This document shows, one piece after another, positions 54,008 to 63,917 of a DNA stretch of 64,000 bases (position 1 is its first letter; each line of letters begins with the position of its first letter). Below the pieces are notes generated by a model that saw only the letters and a program-made list of their open reading frames with translations, ran no database searches and was not told the DNA's origin. Both the position numbers and the translations under genes were made by a program. The stretch comes from Cohnella rhizosphaerae (GTDB lineage Bacteria; Bacillota; Bacilli; Paenibacillales; Paenibacillaceae): positions 868,001 to 932,000 of the forward strand of contig NZ_JAPDIA010000007.1 in the NCBI RefSeq assembly GCF_029525575.1, written 5' to 3'.

Positions 54008-54905
54008 GGCACCATAAAATGTGCATGGTGACCGCGCGAGGCGACGAGTGAGCGGCGGCGGGAGCGAAGATGCATCATAAACGTGCATGGTGACCGCGTG
54101 AGGCGGCGAGTGAGCGACGGCGGGAGCGAAGATGCACCATAAATGTGCATGGTGACCGCGCGAGGCGGCGAGTGAGCGGCGGCGGGAGTGAAGATGCACC
54201 ATAAATGTGCATGGTGACCGCGCGAGGCGACGAGTGAGCGGCGGCGGGAGCGAGGATGCACCATAAATGTGCATGGTGACCACGTGAGGCGGCGAGTGAG
54301 CGGCGGCGGGAGCGAAGATGCACCATAAATGTGCATGGTGACCGCGCGAGGCGGCGAGTGAGCGGCGAGAGGGACGAAGATGCACCATAAATGTGCATGG
54401 TGACCGCGCGAGGCGGCGAGTGAGCGGCGAGAGGGGCGAAGATGCACCATAAATGTGCATGGTGACCTTGTGAGGCGGCGAGTGAGCGGCGGCGGGGGCG
54501 AAGAGGCACCATAAATGTGCATGGTGACCGCGCGAGGCGGCGAGTGAGCGGCGACAGGGGCGAAGATGCACCATAAATGTGCATGGTGACCGCGCGAGGC
54601 GGCGAGTGAGCGGCGGCGGGAGTGAAGATTGCACCATAAATGTGCATGGTGACCACGCGAGGAGACGAGTGAGCGGCGGCGGGAGCGAAGATGCACCATA
54701 AATGTGCATGGTGACCGCGCGAGGAGGCGAGTGAGCGGCGAGAGGGGCGAAGATGCACCATAAATGTGCATGGTGACCGCGCGAGGAGGCGAGTGAGAGG
54801 TGGCGGGGGCGAAGATGCACCATAAATGTGCATGGTGACCGCGCGAGGCGACGACTGAGCGGCGAGAGGGGCGAAGATGCACCATAAATTTGCATGGTGA
54901 CCGAT
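54008..54905. repeat. 62-bp intergenic minisatellite, about 15 copies
   Basis: Fifteen repeats of a 62-bp unit with core ATGCACCATAAATGTGCATG, GTGACCGCGCGAGG and CGAGTGAGCGGCGG. The core holds two overlapping inverted repeats, ATGCAC/GTGCAT and CACCAT/ATGGTG, which are mutually exclusive hairpins. The array lies between the convergent nuclease-like and namA genes. No gene in 53985-55009; open minus-strand frames exist in all three phases because the unit has no stop, and 62 is not a multiple of three. Confidence 0.95.
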
Positions 54906-54955
54906 GGGATGCGATGAACGGCATGCGGCGGAGATGGAGGCTAAGGAGGCGGTAG

Positions 54956-54994
54956 AATATAAAAAGCCGACGCGGGCGATGTCCGCGTCGGCTT
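54956..54994 (-). terminator. Intrinsic terminator after namA (minus strand)
   Basis: AAGCCGACGCGG / CCGCGTCGGCTT stem with 7-base loop; the minus-strand tail is TTTTTATATT. Confidence 0.9.
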
Positions 54995-55009
54995 CATAGT
55001 GTCGCGATA

Positions 55010-56058
55010 TCAGCGATGCCCGTGGTAGCCCCGCTCGTACGCCGTGGCGACGAGGTCGGTTGTGCCGTCGAGACGGCGCAGGGCGTCGATCGCCCAGTAC
55101 GGATTGCGCAGCATGGCGCGGCCGATCACGGCGAGGTCGGCGTCTCCGGAGGCGACGACGTGCTCGGCGAGCTCGGGATCGTCCAGCATGCCTACGGCGC
55201 TGACGGGGACCCCAAGCGCGTCCTTCAGGGCGCGTGCGAATGGAACCTGGTAGCCCGGGTAATTGCCGGGTTTGCCCTTGACCGCCGGGCCGCCTTCGCC
55301 GCCGGTGGAGACGTCGAACATGTCGACGCCGGCGTCGCGATAAGCGCGCGCAACCTCCAGCATATGGTCGAGCCCGTAGGCATACTCGGCGTACTCGATC
55401 GCGGATACGCGCATCAGCAGCGGCATATCGGGCGGCAGCACGGCCTTGACGGCCTTGATGACCTCGACGCCGAATTTGGCTTTATCGCGACCGAACTCGT
55501 CGTCGCGCTTGTTGATGCCCGGCGAGTGGAATTGATGGATCAGGTAGCCGTGCGCGCCGTGCAGCTGGATCGTGTCGAAGCCGGCTTTGACCGCGCGGGC
55601 CGCTGCATCGGCGAATTTGCCGACCATTGCCCATGCTTCTTCGGTCGTGAGCGCGCGCGGCTTGCTTCGCTTTGTCGTCGAACGGCACGTTCCACGGGCC
55701 GACCGGCGGTTCGGCGTCAAGCGCCTTTCGTCCCGCATGCGCGAGCTGGACGCCGATCTTGGCGCCGTGCTTGTGGACCTCGTCGACGATGCGCCGGTAG
55801 GCGGGGATCTGTTCGTCCGACCATAGGCCGAGATCCCGGTTCGTGATGCGGCCGTCGGGCTCGACGTCGGTCATCTCGACGAGGACGAGGCCGGCGCCGC
55901 CGACGGCGCGGGAGACGTAGTGAACGAAGTGCCACTCGTTCGGCGCGCCGTCTTCCGCTTCGACGGAATATTGGCACATCGGACTCATGGCGATGCGATT
56001 GCGGAGCGTTAATCCTTTTTAGCGTAAAAGGGGATCCAAGCTGGCTCATCTCGTTCAT
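55010..56058 (-). CDS. namA: NADPH dehydrogenase, Old Yellow Enzyme family (two frameshifts as read)
   Basis: FMN-dependent ene-reductase of the YqjM/NamA type, about 348 residues. MSPMCQYSVE carries the FMN-interacting Cys; QLAHAGRKA and FDTIQLHGAHGYLIHQFHSP are substrate/FMN blocks; LADLAVIGRAMLRNPYWA-like DADLAVIGRAMLRNPYW is the C-terminal phosphate site. Frame breaks: T5 at 56016-56020 (corrected TLKGLTLRNRIAMSPM) and one between 55651 and 55680 (corrected KQPRALTTEEAWAM). ATG 56058 follows AAGGAAAG. Confidence 0.9.
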
Positions 56059-56196
56059 TCACTCGCTTTCCTTGGAACTGTATATAAACTAGTATCAGTT
56101 GGTATTGTACCTGGATAAATAGAGCCGTGCAACCAGATTGCTCGGAAAAAACGTTGGACGCTTGAAGCGTGAATGCGCCCCCGCATCGCTCGTCCC

Positions 56197-57523
56197 TCAA
56201 GGCTCGCTTTTTGCCCCCGTGGTCGCCGCGCGTCTTAGACGCTTGCGGAGCAGCGCCCAAACCAGCAGCGGAGAGCTGCCGAACACGAGCAGGAGCACGC
56301 GGATGAGCGCGGGATCGGCGCTGACGGAGACGCAAACGATAAACGTCATGGCTCCGATGAAACGCCCTGCGTTCAGCGCCAGCTCGCGAAGGATGACCCG
56401 TTCCTCGCGCCGCTTGACGTCCGCTTCGTTTCCCCCGATCTGATCGAAGACGACCGACACGGAAGGGATGGAGAAGAGCGGCGCGAAAATGGCGGTGCCC
56501 AAACCGAAAATAAGCAGCTCGGAATAGCCCGTCCCCCCCCAAGAGCGGCACGATAAACAAGGTCATCATCGCGGCGCCTATGAGCATGCCCCAAAATCGC
56601 AATCTCGGCTTCAGCAGCCTGCCGGCGACCCAGAAGCTGAGGAAGGCGGCGGCGGACGTATAGAGCGAGAAGCTCCCGAGCTTCATCTCGCTGCCCGTCG
56701 ACGTATAGACGAGCAGGGCGATGACGAATCCGAAGATGCCTTCCCGCAGTCCCTGCGCGACCATCGCGCCGGCGATGGCGCGCCATGGATTGCCTTTTCG
56801 AAGCAGCCCGCCAAGCCCGATGCGCCAGTCGTAACGCCCGGACGGTTCTCGCTTATGAAGTCCGAAAGTGATCGCGGCGCCCGCGACGAAAATGGCTAGG
56901 GAAATGCCGAAGATGAGACGGTAGCCCGCATTGCCGCCGCTGCTCGCGATGAGCAGGCCGGAGAGCCAGGGCGCCAGCATCCCGGCCAGCGAGCCGAGCA
57001 GTCCGGCCCAGCCGTTGAAGCGGTCGCGATTGTCCGGGCCGGTGATCTCGAAGTAGACGACGTTGAACGACAGCCAGAACAGGCCGGAGGAAACGCCCTG
57101 CACGAGCCCCAAGACCGGCACCGCGTCTGCGGCGCGCGTCCCGAAGGCGAGCACCAGGCCGTAAAAGGCGGCTGCCGCGATGACGCCTCCGCGCAGCGCG
57201 TTCATCTTGTTGCCTTCTTTGACCCACTTTCCGGCCAGCCAGAAGGTAAGGGACATCGCAAGCTGATGCACGACGGCAAACCAGCCCAGCAGCGCGTAAT
57301 CGTGTTTGATTTTCCAAATGTAGATGTTGACGAAAGTGGCGGAGAGCGCATTGCCGCAGGTGAACAATGCATTCACGGCGAGCAGCAGCACGGCTTGGCG
57401 GTCGAGCTTGGCCTTGCCGGTCGCCCGCGGCTCGTCCTGCGCGCGTCCGGCGTCCGTAAACTTGCGTTCCCGTTCGCGTCCCATCGGCGGGAAAAGAGAA
57501 GGTTTCGATGATGTACCCGGCAT
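56197..57523 (-). CDS. MFS transporter (frameshifted as read)
   Basis: About 441 residues with a cytoplasmic N-terminus of 45 residues and twelve helices. Typical blocks: VNIYIWKIKHDYALLGWFAV, FEITGPDNRDRFNGWAGLLG and RREERVILRELALNAGRFIG. The frame breaks at the C8 run 56533-56540; one base fewer joins VPLLGGTGYSELLIFGLG. AGGAGG lies 6 bases before ATG 57523. Substrate unknown; proteins of this type in Bacillales are often annotated YfiS/YxiO-like. Confidence 0.87.
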
Positions 57524-57611
57524 GCCGACCTCCTGATGTCGCGCTGGAATTCACTGCCCGAACCGGGCGCAGTCTGATTAGGATGGTCGCGGCGCGGGAA
57601 AATCATAAATG

Positions 57612-57645
57612 AAAAAAATCCCGTCCTCTTAGGCGAGGGCGGGAT
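57612..57645 (-). terminator. Intrinsic terminator (minus strand)
   Basis: ATCCCGTCCTC / GAGGGCGGGAT stem; on the minus strand followed by T7. It ends the 103-aa gene. Confidence 0.9.
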
Positions 57646-57656
57646 CGAGGCGCCGA

Positions 57657-57968
57657 TCAAATGAGCAGCGTAATGACGAGCAGTTCGTACAGCACGAGCG
57701 TCAAGATCGCATTTGCGGCGAACGGTCCGAAAAAGCGGGCGTCCATCGCGCTCGGCGCGACGGCCAGATGAAGGTGGCAGCCGTCTACGCCGACGACCGT
57801 TCCCTCATAGGCGTGGCCGTCGATCGTCTTCACGCGCACGTTCCGATTATGGTGGGCGCCGCAGACGTCGGACAGCTTTTGCCGGATCTGCTTCGCGCCT
57901 GCGACCCAATCTTGATCGGCTTCGTAGATTGGCGCGCTGGTATCCAACGCTTTGCTTTTCGAAGTCAT
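57657..57968 (-). CDS. Small membrane-tailed protein of unknown function
   Basis: 103 residues. The centre NRNVRVKTIDGHAYEGTVVG then VDGCHLHLAV looks like a small beta-barrel (Sm/SH3-like) as in Bacillus 'hypothetical' spore-coat-type proteins, and the C-terminus ANAILTLVLYELLVITLLI is one membrane helix. GGGAGG precedes the ATG. I do not recognise a named family. Conserved His/Cys (CGAHHN) might bind metal. Confidence 0.65.
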   Translation of the reverse strand: MTSKSKALDTSAPIYEADQDWVAGAKQIRQKLSDVCGAHHNRNVRVKTIDGHAYEGTVVGVDGCHLHLAVAPSAMDARFFGPFAANAILTLVLYELLVITLLI

Positions 57969-58033
57969 GGTCGAATCCTCCCAGTGCTTGGTGATATCAG
58001 CCTATGCGGAGGAAGACCCGGGGGTGACGAACA

Positions 58034-58712
58034 TTACGGCGCGGTGCCGCTCTCTTTTTTTGTTATAGACGCCGCTGCCGACGCCTTCCTTCAGCTTGTC
58101 GAAAATCGTCTTGCCGTCCTCGTCCTTGACTTTTCCGAACGCGGTGTTCGCGTATGTGAAGACGGTCTCCCGGGTGGCGGGCTTCGTTTTGCTGATCCCT
58201 TTGGCCGAGTTGGCGTCCAGGATGCCTTTCTCCAAGGCGGCTTTGACGTAAGCGGACGCCCAATCGCTCGTAGACGAATCGGGCTTGATGTCCAGAAACT
58301 TGCACAGCAAGGCAACCGCTTCGGCGGACGTGACGTTGCCGTTCGGATTGAACTTGCCGCCCCCGGTGCCGAGCGTGTAGCCGTTATCTTCGATCAGATT
58401 CTTGGCCGCGGCAATATAACCGCTGTACCAGGAACCCGGCGCCACGTCGGTGAAGGAAGCCGTCTGGACAGGCGGTTTGGCTTCGGTTTCCAAACCGAAC
58501 GCGCGAACCATGATGACGGCGAGTTGGGCTCTCGTAATGTTGTCGCCGAGATTGAGGTTGCCCTTCAGGTCGCCGGAGATGATGCCTGCATCGATAAGCG
58601 CCTTAAGCTTTTCTTCGGCCGCAGAGCCTGCTGCAGTTGCGGAGCCGCCGAGCGCGGCCAGCAAGACCGCGCCTGCCGCCAGCGCCGACAATGCCTGCTT
58701 TGTCTTTTTCAA
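58034..58712 (-). CDS. S-layer homology (SLH) domain protein (end frameshifted as read)
   Basis: About 225 residues: signal peptide ALSALAAGAVLLAALGGSATA and three SLH modules (residues 30-70, DAGIISGDLKGNLNLGDNIT; 78-135, FTDVAPGSWYSGYIAAAKNL; 140-185, AYVKAALEKGILDANSAKGI), so it is anchored to wall polymer and is little more than the anchor. The start is TTG 58712, 9 bases after GGGAGG. As read the frame runs to 58002, but removing one base of the T7 run 58055-58061 gives the natural end YNKKESGTAP at 58034. Confidence 0.85.
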
Positions 58713-58885
58713 ATCAACACGCCTCCCTTGTTGTTTCTGATTTAAATATCGGCGCGCAGCGGCGAACGTTGCAGAGGAATCTGCGCGGAAGCGAGCGGTG
58801 GAAGCGTTGGCGGCGCATGGATGCGCCGCGGGGGAGACAATGATATAATGGACGGGCATCTGAACGGGCAAAGGAGAGGAACACC

Positions 58886-59516
58886 ATGGGGCGATTGCAA
58901 GTATGCGACCACCCGCTGATCCAGCATAAAGTTACTTTTTTACGGGATAAAAAAGACGGAAACCAAACAGTTCCGGGAGCTCGTGGACGAGATCTCCACG
59001 CTCATGGCGTACGAGGCGACGCGCGACTTCCCGCTTACGACGGCGAAGGTGCAGACCCCGGTCGTCGAAGCCGAGGGCAAGGTCATCGCGGGCCGCATGG
59101 TCGGCCTGATCCCGATTCTGCGCGCCGGCCTCGGCATGGTCGACGGCGTCCTGAAGCTGCTGCCGTCCGCGCGCGTCGGCCATATCGGCCTGTACCGGGA
59201 CGAGGAGACGCTGCAGCCGGTCGAGTATTACGTCAGCTTGCCGACGGACGTGACGGAGCGCGAGCTTATCGTGCTCGATCCGATGCTCGCGACGGGCGGC
59301 TCGGCCAATGCGGCGATCTCGATCCTGAAGCAGCGCGGCTGCAAGCCGACGAAGCTGATGTGCCTGATCGCGGCGCCCGAGGGCGTCAAGGCCGTTCAGG
59401 AGGCGCATCCCGATATCGATATTTTCGTCGCGTCCTTGGATTCGCACCTCAACGAACACGGATACATAGTGCCGGGTCTCGGCGACGCCGGCGACCGGCT
59501 GTACGGAACGAAATAA
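58886..59516 (+). CDS. upp: Uracil phosphoribosyltransferase (frameshifted as read)
   Basis: Salvages uracil to UMP with PRPP. About 209 residues. The PRPP site is [19 protein letters not shown] and the uracil site includes [18 protein letters not shown]. The frame breaks at the A6 run 58949-58954; one A fewer gives [27 protein letters not shown] precedes ATG 58886. Standard position before the ATP synthase operon. Confidence 0.96.
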
Positions 59517-59548
59517 AGACGAGCGAGGCTTGTGGGAGGAACGGACTT

Positions 59549-60688
59549 GTGAAACCGATTAAAATCATGTCGATCTTCGGCGTGCGCCCCGAAGCGATCA
59601 AGATGGCGCCGCTCGTGCTGGAGCTGCAAAAATACCCCGGGCTGATCGAATCCACCGTCTGCGTGACCGCGCAGCACCGGCAGATGCTCGATCAAGTGCT
59701 GGATATTTTCGATATCCGGCCGGACTACGATATGAATGTCATGCAGGTCGGGCAGACGCTGAACGAGATCACGATTCGCGTCCTGCAAGGGCTGGAGCCG
59801 ATTCTGGCCGAGGCCAAGCCGGACATGGTGCTCGTGCACGGCGATACGCTGACGAGCTTCCTGGCCAGCTATGCCGCGTTCCTGCAGCAGATTCAGATCG
59901 GACACGTCGAAGCGGGCTTGCGCACCTGGAACAAGCTCTCTCCGTATCCGGAGGAGATGAACCGGCAGTTGACCGGCGTGCTCGCCGACGCGCACTTCGC
60001 GCCGACCCAGTGGTCGGCGGGCAACCTGCGCAAGGAAAGCAAGCCCGAAGACCGCATCTACGTGACGGGCAATACGGTGACGGACGTGTTCCAATACACG
60101 GTCAAACCGGACTTCTCGCATCCCGTGCTCGATTGGGCGAAAGGCAAGCGTCTGGTGCTGATGACGGCCCACCGCCGGGAGAACCAGGGCGAGCCGCACA
60201 GGCAAATCTTCCGCGCGGTCCGCAAGCTCGCGGAGACGCACGAGGATATCGCCGTCGTCTACCCGGTGCATCCGAATCCGGCCGTCAAGGGGCCGGCCGA
60301 GGAGATTTCGGGCGATCATCCGCGCATTCGGCTGATCGATCCGCTCGACGTCGTCGAGCTGCACAACTTTTACAAACACACGTACCTCATCCTCACCGAT
60401 TCGGGCGGCCTCCAGGAAGAGGCGCCGTCGTACGGCGTACCCGTGCTGGTGCTTCGGGATACGACGGAGCGTCCGGAAGGCGTCGGAGCCGGCACGCTGG
60501 AGCTCGTCGGCACGGACGAGCATCTGATCTTCGACAGGGCGAGCGCCTTGCTCTCCGATTCGGCGCTTTACGAGCGCATGAGCCGCGCCGCCAATCCGTA
60601 CGGGGACGGGCGGGCTTCGAAGCGGATCGCGCAAGCGATCCTGCACCATTTCGGCAGGGGTGAACGTCCGTCGGCCTTTGAAGGTTGA
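59549..60688 (+). CDS. wecB: UDP-N-acetylglucosamine 2-epimerase
   Basis: Makes UDP-ManNAc for wall teichoic acid or surface glycan. About 379 residues, non-hydrolysing type. Family blocks: IFGVRPEAIKMAPLVLEL, VHGDTLTSFLASYAAF, IGHVEAGLRTWNKLSPYPEE, TAHRRENQGEP and LTDSGGLQEEAPSYG with ERPEG. GTG 59549 has GGGAGG 9 bases upstream. Between upp and atp genes, as in Bacillus relatives. Confidence 0.95.
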   Translation: MKPIKIMSIFGVRPEAIKMAPLVLELQKYPGLIESTVCVTAQHRQMLDQVLDIFDIRPDYDMNVMQVGQTLNEITIRVLQGLEPILAEAKPDMVLVHGDTLTSFLASYAAFLQQIQIGHVEAGLRTWNKLSPYPEEMNRQLTGVLADAHFAPTQWSAGNLRKESKPEDRIYVTGNTVTDVFQYTVKPDFSHPVLDWAKGKRLVLMTAHRRENQGEPHRQIFRAVRKLAETHEDIAVVYPVHPNPAVKGPAEEISGDHPRIRLIDPLDVVELHNFYKHTYLILTDSGGLQEEAPSYGVPVLVLRDTTERPEGVGAGTLELVGTDEHLIFDRASALLSDSALYERMSRAANPYGDGRASKRIAQAILHHFGRGERPSAFEG

Positions 60689-60950
60689 CGGGGCGGGCGA
60701 CGGCAGGGCATATGGGGATTAAGGCCTCGTAGGCGGTCCGTCGCCTTTTCCGCTTGGAAGCCGTCTTGAATTGACGGCAAATGACGGCGAATTCCTCGCC
60801 GGACGGCGAATCGGGGCGGCGCGGACGGACGAATCGAGGCGCAATTGTCTACAGCATACAGCGCAACTGTACGGTTTGGGAAGCGGAAGAATCCAGATTT
60901 ATCAAGGGTTTGGCGGGCTTGCGTTCACATAATGTTTGAATTTATGCGAA

Positions 60951-60980
60951 TTGACAAATCCCATCGGCCAAGGATACAAT
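60951..60980 (+). promoter_or_regulatory. ATP synthase operon promoter
   Basis: TTGACA (60951-60956), 18-bp spacer, TACAAT (60975-60980), about 80 bp before the first atp gene. The rest of 60689-61057 shows no gene; 60689-60950 has no recognisable structure. Confidence 0.8.
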
Positions 60981-61057
60981 ATTACCTGAACCATTAGGAA
61001 GAAAGGGCTTACTTTTAGTCGAATTTCTTGTTGGTGGGATCAAAGGAGCGGATGTCC

Positions 61058-61309
61058 ATGCCCGAATCCGAACGCAAGCCGCCTCTGCCGCCGGACGAGA
61101 ATCCATGGCGGGCAGCCGGGCTCGTAACCGCGATCGGCGCCGAACTGGCCGTATGCGTCGGCCTGGGCTGGTGGATCGGATCCGTCGCAGACGGCAACCG
61201 CGGCACCTCAACTTGGTATCTGGTCGGACTTCTCGTCGGCCTCGTCGCCGGCATCGGTTCGGCTGTAGGCCTTATTCGGAAGTTCGCCGTCAAGGGAAGG
61301 GGCAAATGA
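61058..61309 (+). CDS. AtpZ/AtpI family protein
   Basis: 83 residues with two membrane helices (LVTAIGAELAVCVGLGWWIG; WYLVGLLVGLVAGIGSAVGL). AtpZ-type proteins precede atpI in many Bacillota and act with it in Mg/Ca transport or ring assembly. ATG 61058 is 9 bases after AAAGGAG; the in-frame ATG 61052 is too close. Stop overlaps the atpI start codons. Confidence 0.87.
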   Translation: MPESERKPPLPPDENPWRAAGLVTAIGAELAVCVGLGWWIGSVADGNRGTSTWYLVGLLVGLVAGIGSAVGLIRKFAVKGRGK

Positions 61310-61717
61310 TGGACGATTTGCCTGCTTTGATGAAGAAGGTTTCTCGCATTACGTTCTTTTTTTTTGTCCATGGGATGTCTCGGGTGGGCGATATTGCCCG
61401 CTTACAAGACTGTCTTCGGAGGGTTCCTGATCGGCGCGATCGGCAGCCTGCTCGTCGCGTGGCATCTGGCTTGGAAGACCGTTCGGATCGGCGAGGCCGC
61501 ATCCGGCGGCAGAAGACCCCGATCGGGCTTCGGCTTCCTCTCCCGCGCCGCGCTGGCATTGCTCGCCGCATTCGTGTCGGTTCGCCTGCTCGAGTTCAAT
61601 CTCCCGGCTACCGTAGCGGGATTAATTGCGGCGCCGTTGGCAACACTCCTACTGGGTATCTTGTCCAGACGCCGCCAAGGCGGCCACGCCACCGATGAAA
61701 GGGGTGAAAAGCACTAA
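61309..61717 (+). CDS. atpI: ATP synthase subunit I (frameshifted as read)
   Basis: About 135 residues, four helices (FFLSMGCLGWAILPAYKTVF; FLIGAIGSLLVAWHLAWKTV; AALALLAAFVSVRLLEF; VAGLIAAPLATLLLGILS). The frame breaks at the T9 run 61357-61365; one T fewer restores it to the stop at 61717. The ATG at 61309 overlaps the AtpZ-like stop; ATG 61306 is possible. AtpI assists c-ring assembly. Confidence 0.85.
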
Positions 61718-61718
61718 C

Positions 61719-62474
61719 ATGGATCACTTAGCGCCAATCGTCATTCTCGGCGGTGTGAAGTTCGACCTTGCGGCTATCATCATGGTCATCGTGACCAGCA
61801 TCGTCGCATTTGTACTCGCGCGCCTGTCCGTTCGCAACCTGTCCGTGGACAATCCCGGCAAGCTGCAGAACTTCATGGAATGGGTCGTCGAATTCGTCAG
61901 CAACATCATCGGGATGGCGACGGACTTCAAACGGGGTCGCGTCTACCTGAGCCTCGGTCTTACGCTGATCATCTACATTTTCATCGGCAACATGCTCGGC
62001 CTTCCGTTCAACTTCATTACCGAAGCGCACGGTCACGCGACGTTCCTCGGAATGGACCTGTTCATGAATGGGGAGGAGGAAGCGCACTTCGCATGGTGGA
62101 AGTCTCCTACGGCTGACGCCGCTATGACGATGGGGCTCGCCCTTACCGTCATCGTGATCTCGCACATTCAGGGTTTCCGCCACAACCGCAAGCATTACCT
62201 CAAGCATTACTTCGAGCCGTGGCCGTTCTTCTTTCCGATCAACCTGATCGAGACGGTCGCCAAGCCGCTGACGCTCGGTCTCCGGCTATTCGGCAACATT
62301 TACGCCGGCGAAGTCATGATCGGCGTTATCCTTGGCATGGGCTGGGTCGGCATTCCGGCGCTGCTCGTCTGGCAAGGTTTCAGTATATTCGTAGGCGCCA
62401 TCCAGGCATTCGTATTCACGATGCTGACCATGGTTTATATCGGTCAAGCCAGCATTCACGAAGAAGATCATTAA
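61719..62474 (+). CDS. atpB: ATP synthase subunit a
   Basis: Proton channel subunit, 251 residues. The essential Arg is in TLGLRLFGNIYAGEVMIGVI; C-terminal helix block is FSIFVGAIQAFVFTMLTMVY. ATG 61719 follows atpI by one base; AAAGGGG is somewhat distant. Operates with c and b in F0. Confidence 0.96.
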   Translation: MDHLAPIVILGGVKFDLAAIIMVIVTSIVAFVLARLSVRNLSVDNPGKLQNFMEWVVEFVSNIIGMATDFKRGRVYLSLGLTLIIYIFIGNMLGLPFNFITEAHGHATFLGMDLFMNGEEEAHFAWWKSPTADAAMTMGLALTVIVISHIQGFRHNRKHYLKHYFEPWPFFFPINLIETVAKPLTLGLRLFGNIYAGEVMIGVILGMGWVGIPALLVWQGFSIFVGAIQAFVFTMLTMVYIGQASIHEEDH

Positions 62475-62494
62475 TCCCTAAGTACCCAATTTGA

Positions 62495-62731
<237 letters not shown>

Positions 62732-62846
62732 GCAATTTCATCTATAACGTTAGGCGCGGAGAGCCATCTGCCTCCACGCCTTCCTTATGCAAGCGGGCGC
62801 AATTCGGATTTGATCGACAGTTTTTGGGTGAAAGGAGTGGCTATCG

Positions 62847-63332
62847 TTGACCATCACATGGACCAACTTTTTTGTTCAAGTCATCGCATTCGGCATCTTG
62901 TATCTGCTGCTGTCGAAGTACGCCTTCGGTCCGCTTTTCGGCATCATGGAAAAGCGCCGTCAGCTTGTTAAAGAGCAGATCGACACGGCCGAGCGCAACC
63001 GCTCCGAGAGCGAGCGCTTCCTCGAAGAGCAGAAGCAATCGCTGCAGCAAGCGCGCAAGGAAGCCTACGATATTATCGAGCAAGCGAAGTCGACCGGCTC
63101 CAAGCAAGCCGACGACATCATCGCCGCGGCGCGCGGCGAATCGAGCCGCCTGAAGGAAGAGGCGGTACGCGACATCGAAGCCGAGAAAAACAAGGCGATC
63201 GCATCGCTCAAGTCCGAAGTCGGCGGCCTGTCCGTACAGATCGCCAGCAAGATCCTCGAGAAGCAGGTCGACGCGGGCGCCCAAGGCGAGCTGGTCGATC
63301 AATATCTCAAAGACGTAGGTAAGAAGTCATGA
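62847..63332 (+). CDS. atpF: ATP synthase subunit b
   Basis: 161 residues: N-terminal membrane helix FFVQVIAFGILYLLLSKYAF, then a long coiled coil (EQIDTAERNRSESERFLEEQ). TTG 62847 has AAAGGAG 9 bases upstream. Stop overlaps atpH by 4 bases. Confidence 0.96.
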   Translation: MTITWTNFFVQVIAFGILYLLLSKYAFGPLFGIMEKRRQLVKEQIDTAERNRSESERFLEEQKQSLQQARKEAYDIIEQAKSTGSKQADDIIAAARGESSRLKEEAVRDIEAEKNKAIASLKSEVGGLSVQIASKILEKQVDAGAQGELVDQYLKDVGKKS

Positions 63333-63874
63333 GCCGCGGTACGGTCGTAGCCAAACGATACGCCAGGGCGCTCTTCGATCTGGCGCGCGAGCAAGACGCC
63401 GTAGCCAGCACGGAGAACGAGCTGAAGCTGATCGCTGACGCGATCGAGGCGAACGCGGACGTACGCGTCTTCCTGTCGGCTCCGAACATCACGCTGGACA
63501 AGAAAATCGCGCTGCTGCGCGGCACGTTCGGCGACAAGATGTCGCAAAATGTGCTGAACACGGTCAGCCTGCTGGTCGAACGCGGTCGCGAGACCGAGAT
63601 CCCGGCTGTGCTGGATGCTTATATGTCGGTCGCGGGCGGCGTCCTCGGACGCGCCGACGCGCTGGTCACGTCGGCCAAGGCGCTCACGCCCGAGCAGGCC
63701 GAAGAAATCTCGACGCAATTCGCGGCGATTATCGGCAAGAAGGTGCGTGTCATCGGCCAAGTCGACGAGTCGCTGATCGGCGGCATCACCGTCCGCATCG
63801 GCGATACGCTATACGACGGCAGCCTGCGCGGCAAGCTGAACCGTCTATCGAAGGAACTTCAAACGAGTCTGTAA
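63329..63874 (+). CDS. atpH: ATP synthase subunit delta
   Basis: 181 residues, full length. VAKRYARALFDLAREQDAVA at the start and GKKVRVIGQVDESLIGGITV, IGDTLYDGSLRGKLNRLS at the end are typical of OSCP/delta. Overlaps atpF by 4 bases. Confidence 0.96.
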   Translation: MSRGTVVAKRYARALFDLAREQDAVASTENELKLIADAIEANADVRVFLSAPNITLDKKIALLRGTFGDKMSQNVLNTVSLLVERGRETEIPAVLDAYMSVAGGVLGRADALVTSAKALTPEQAEEISTQFAAIIGKKVRVIGQVDESLIGGITVRIGDTLYDGSLRGKLNRLSKELQTSL

Positions 63875-63917
63875 TATACGCATGTATCTTGTAAGTAGGA
63901 GACAGGGGTGAACGAAT

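Noticed and set aside
53990-54905. CRISPR array
   Set aside because: Periods of 51-62 bp show no unique spacers between conserved repeats; whole units are similar. No cas genes nearby. The same applies to arrays A, B and C.
53905-54924. Minus-strand open frames of 250-340 residues
   Set aside because: They cross the 62-bp array in all three phases; the repeated peptide changes frame every unit, which is not how coding repeats evolve.
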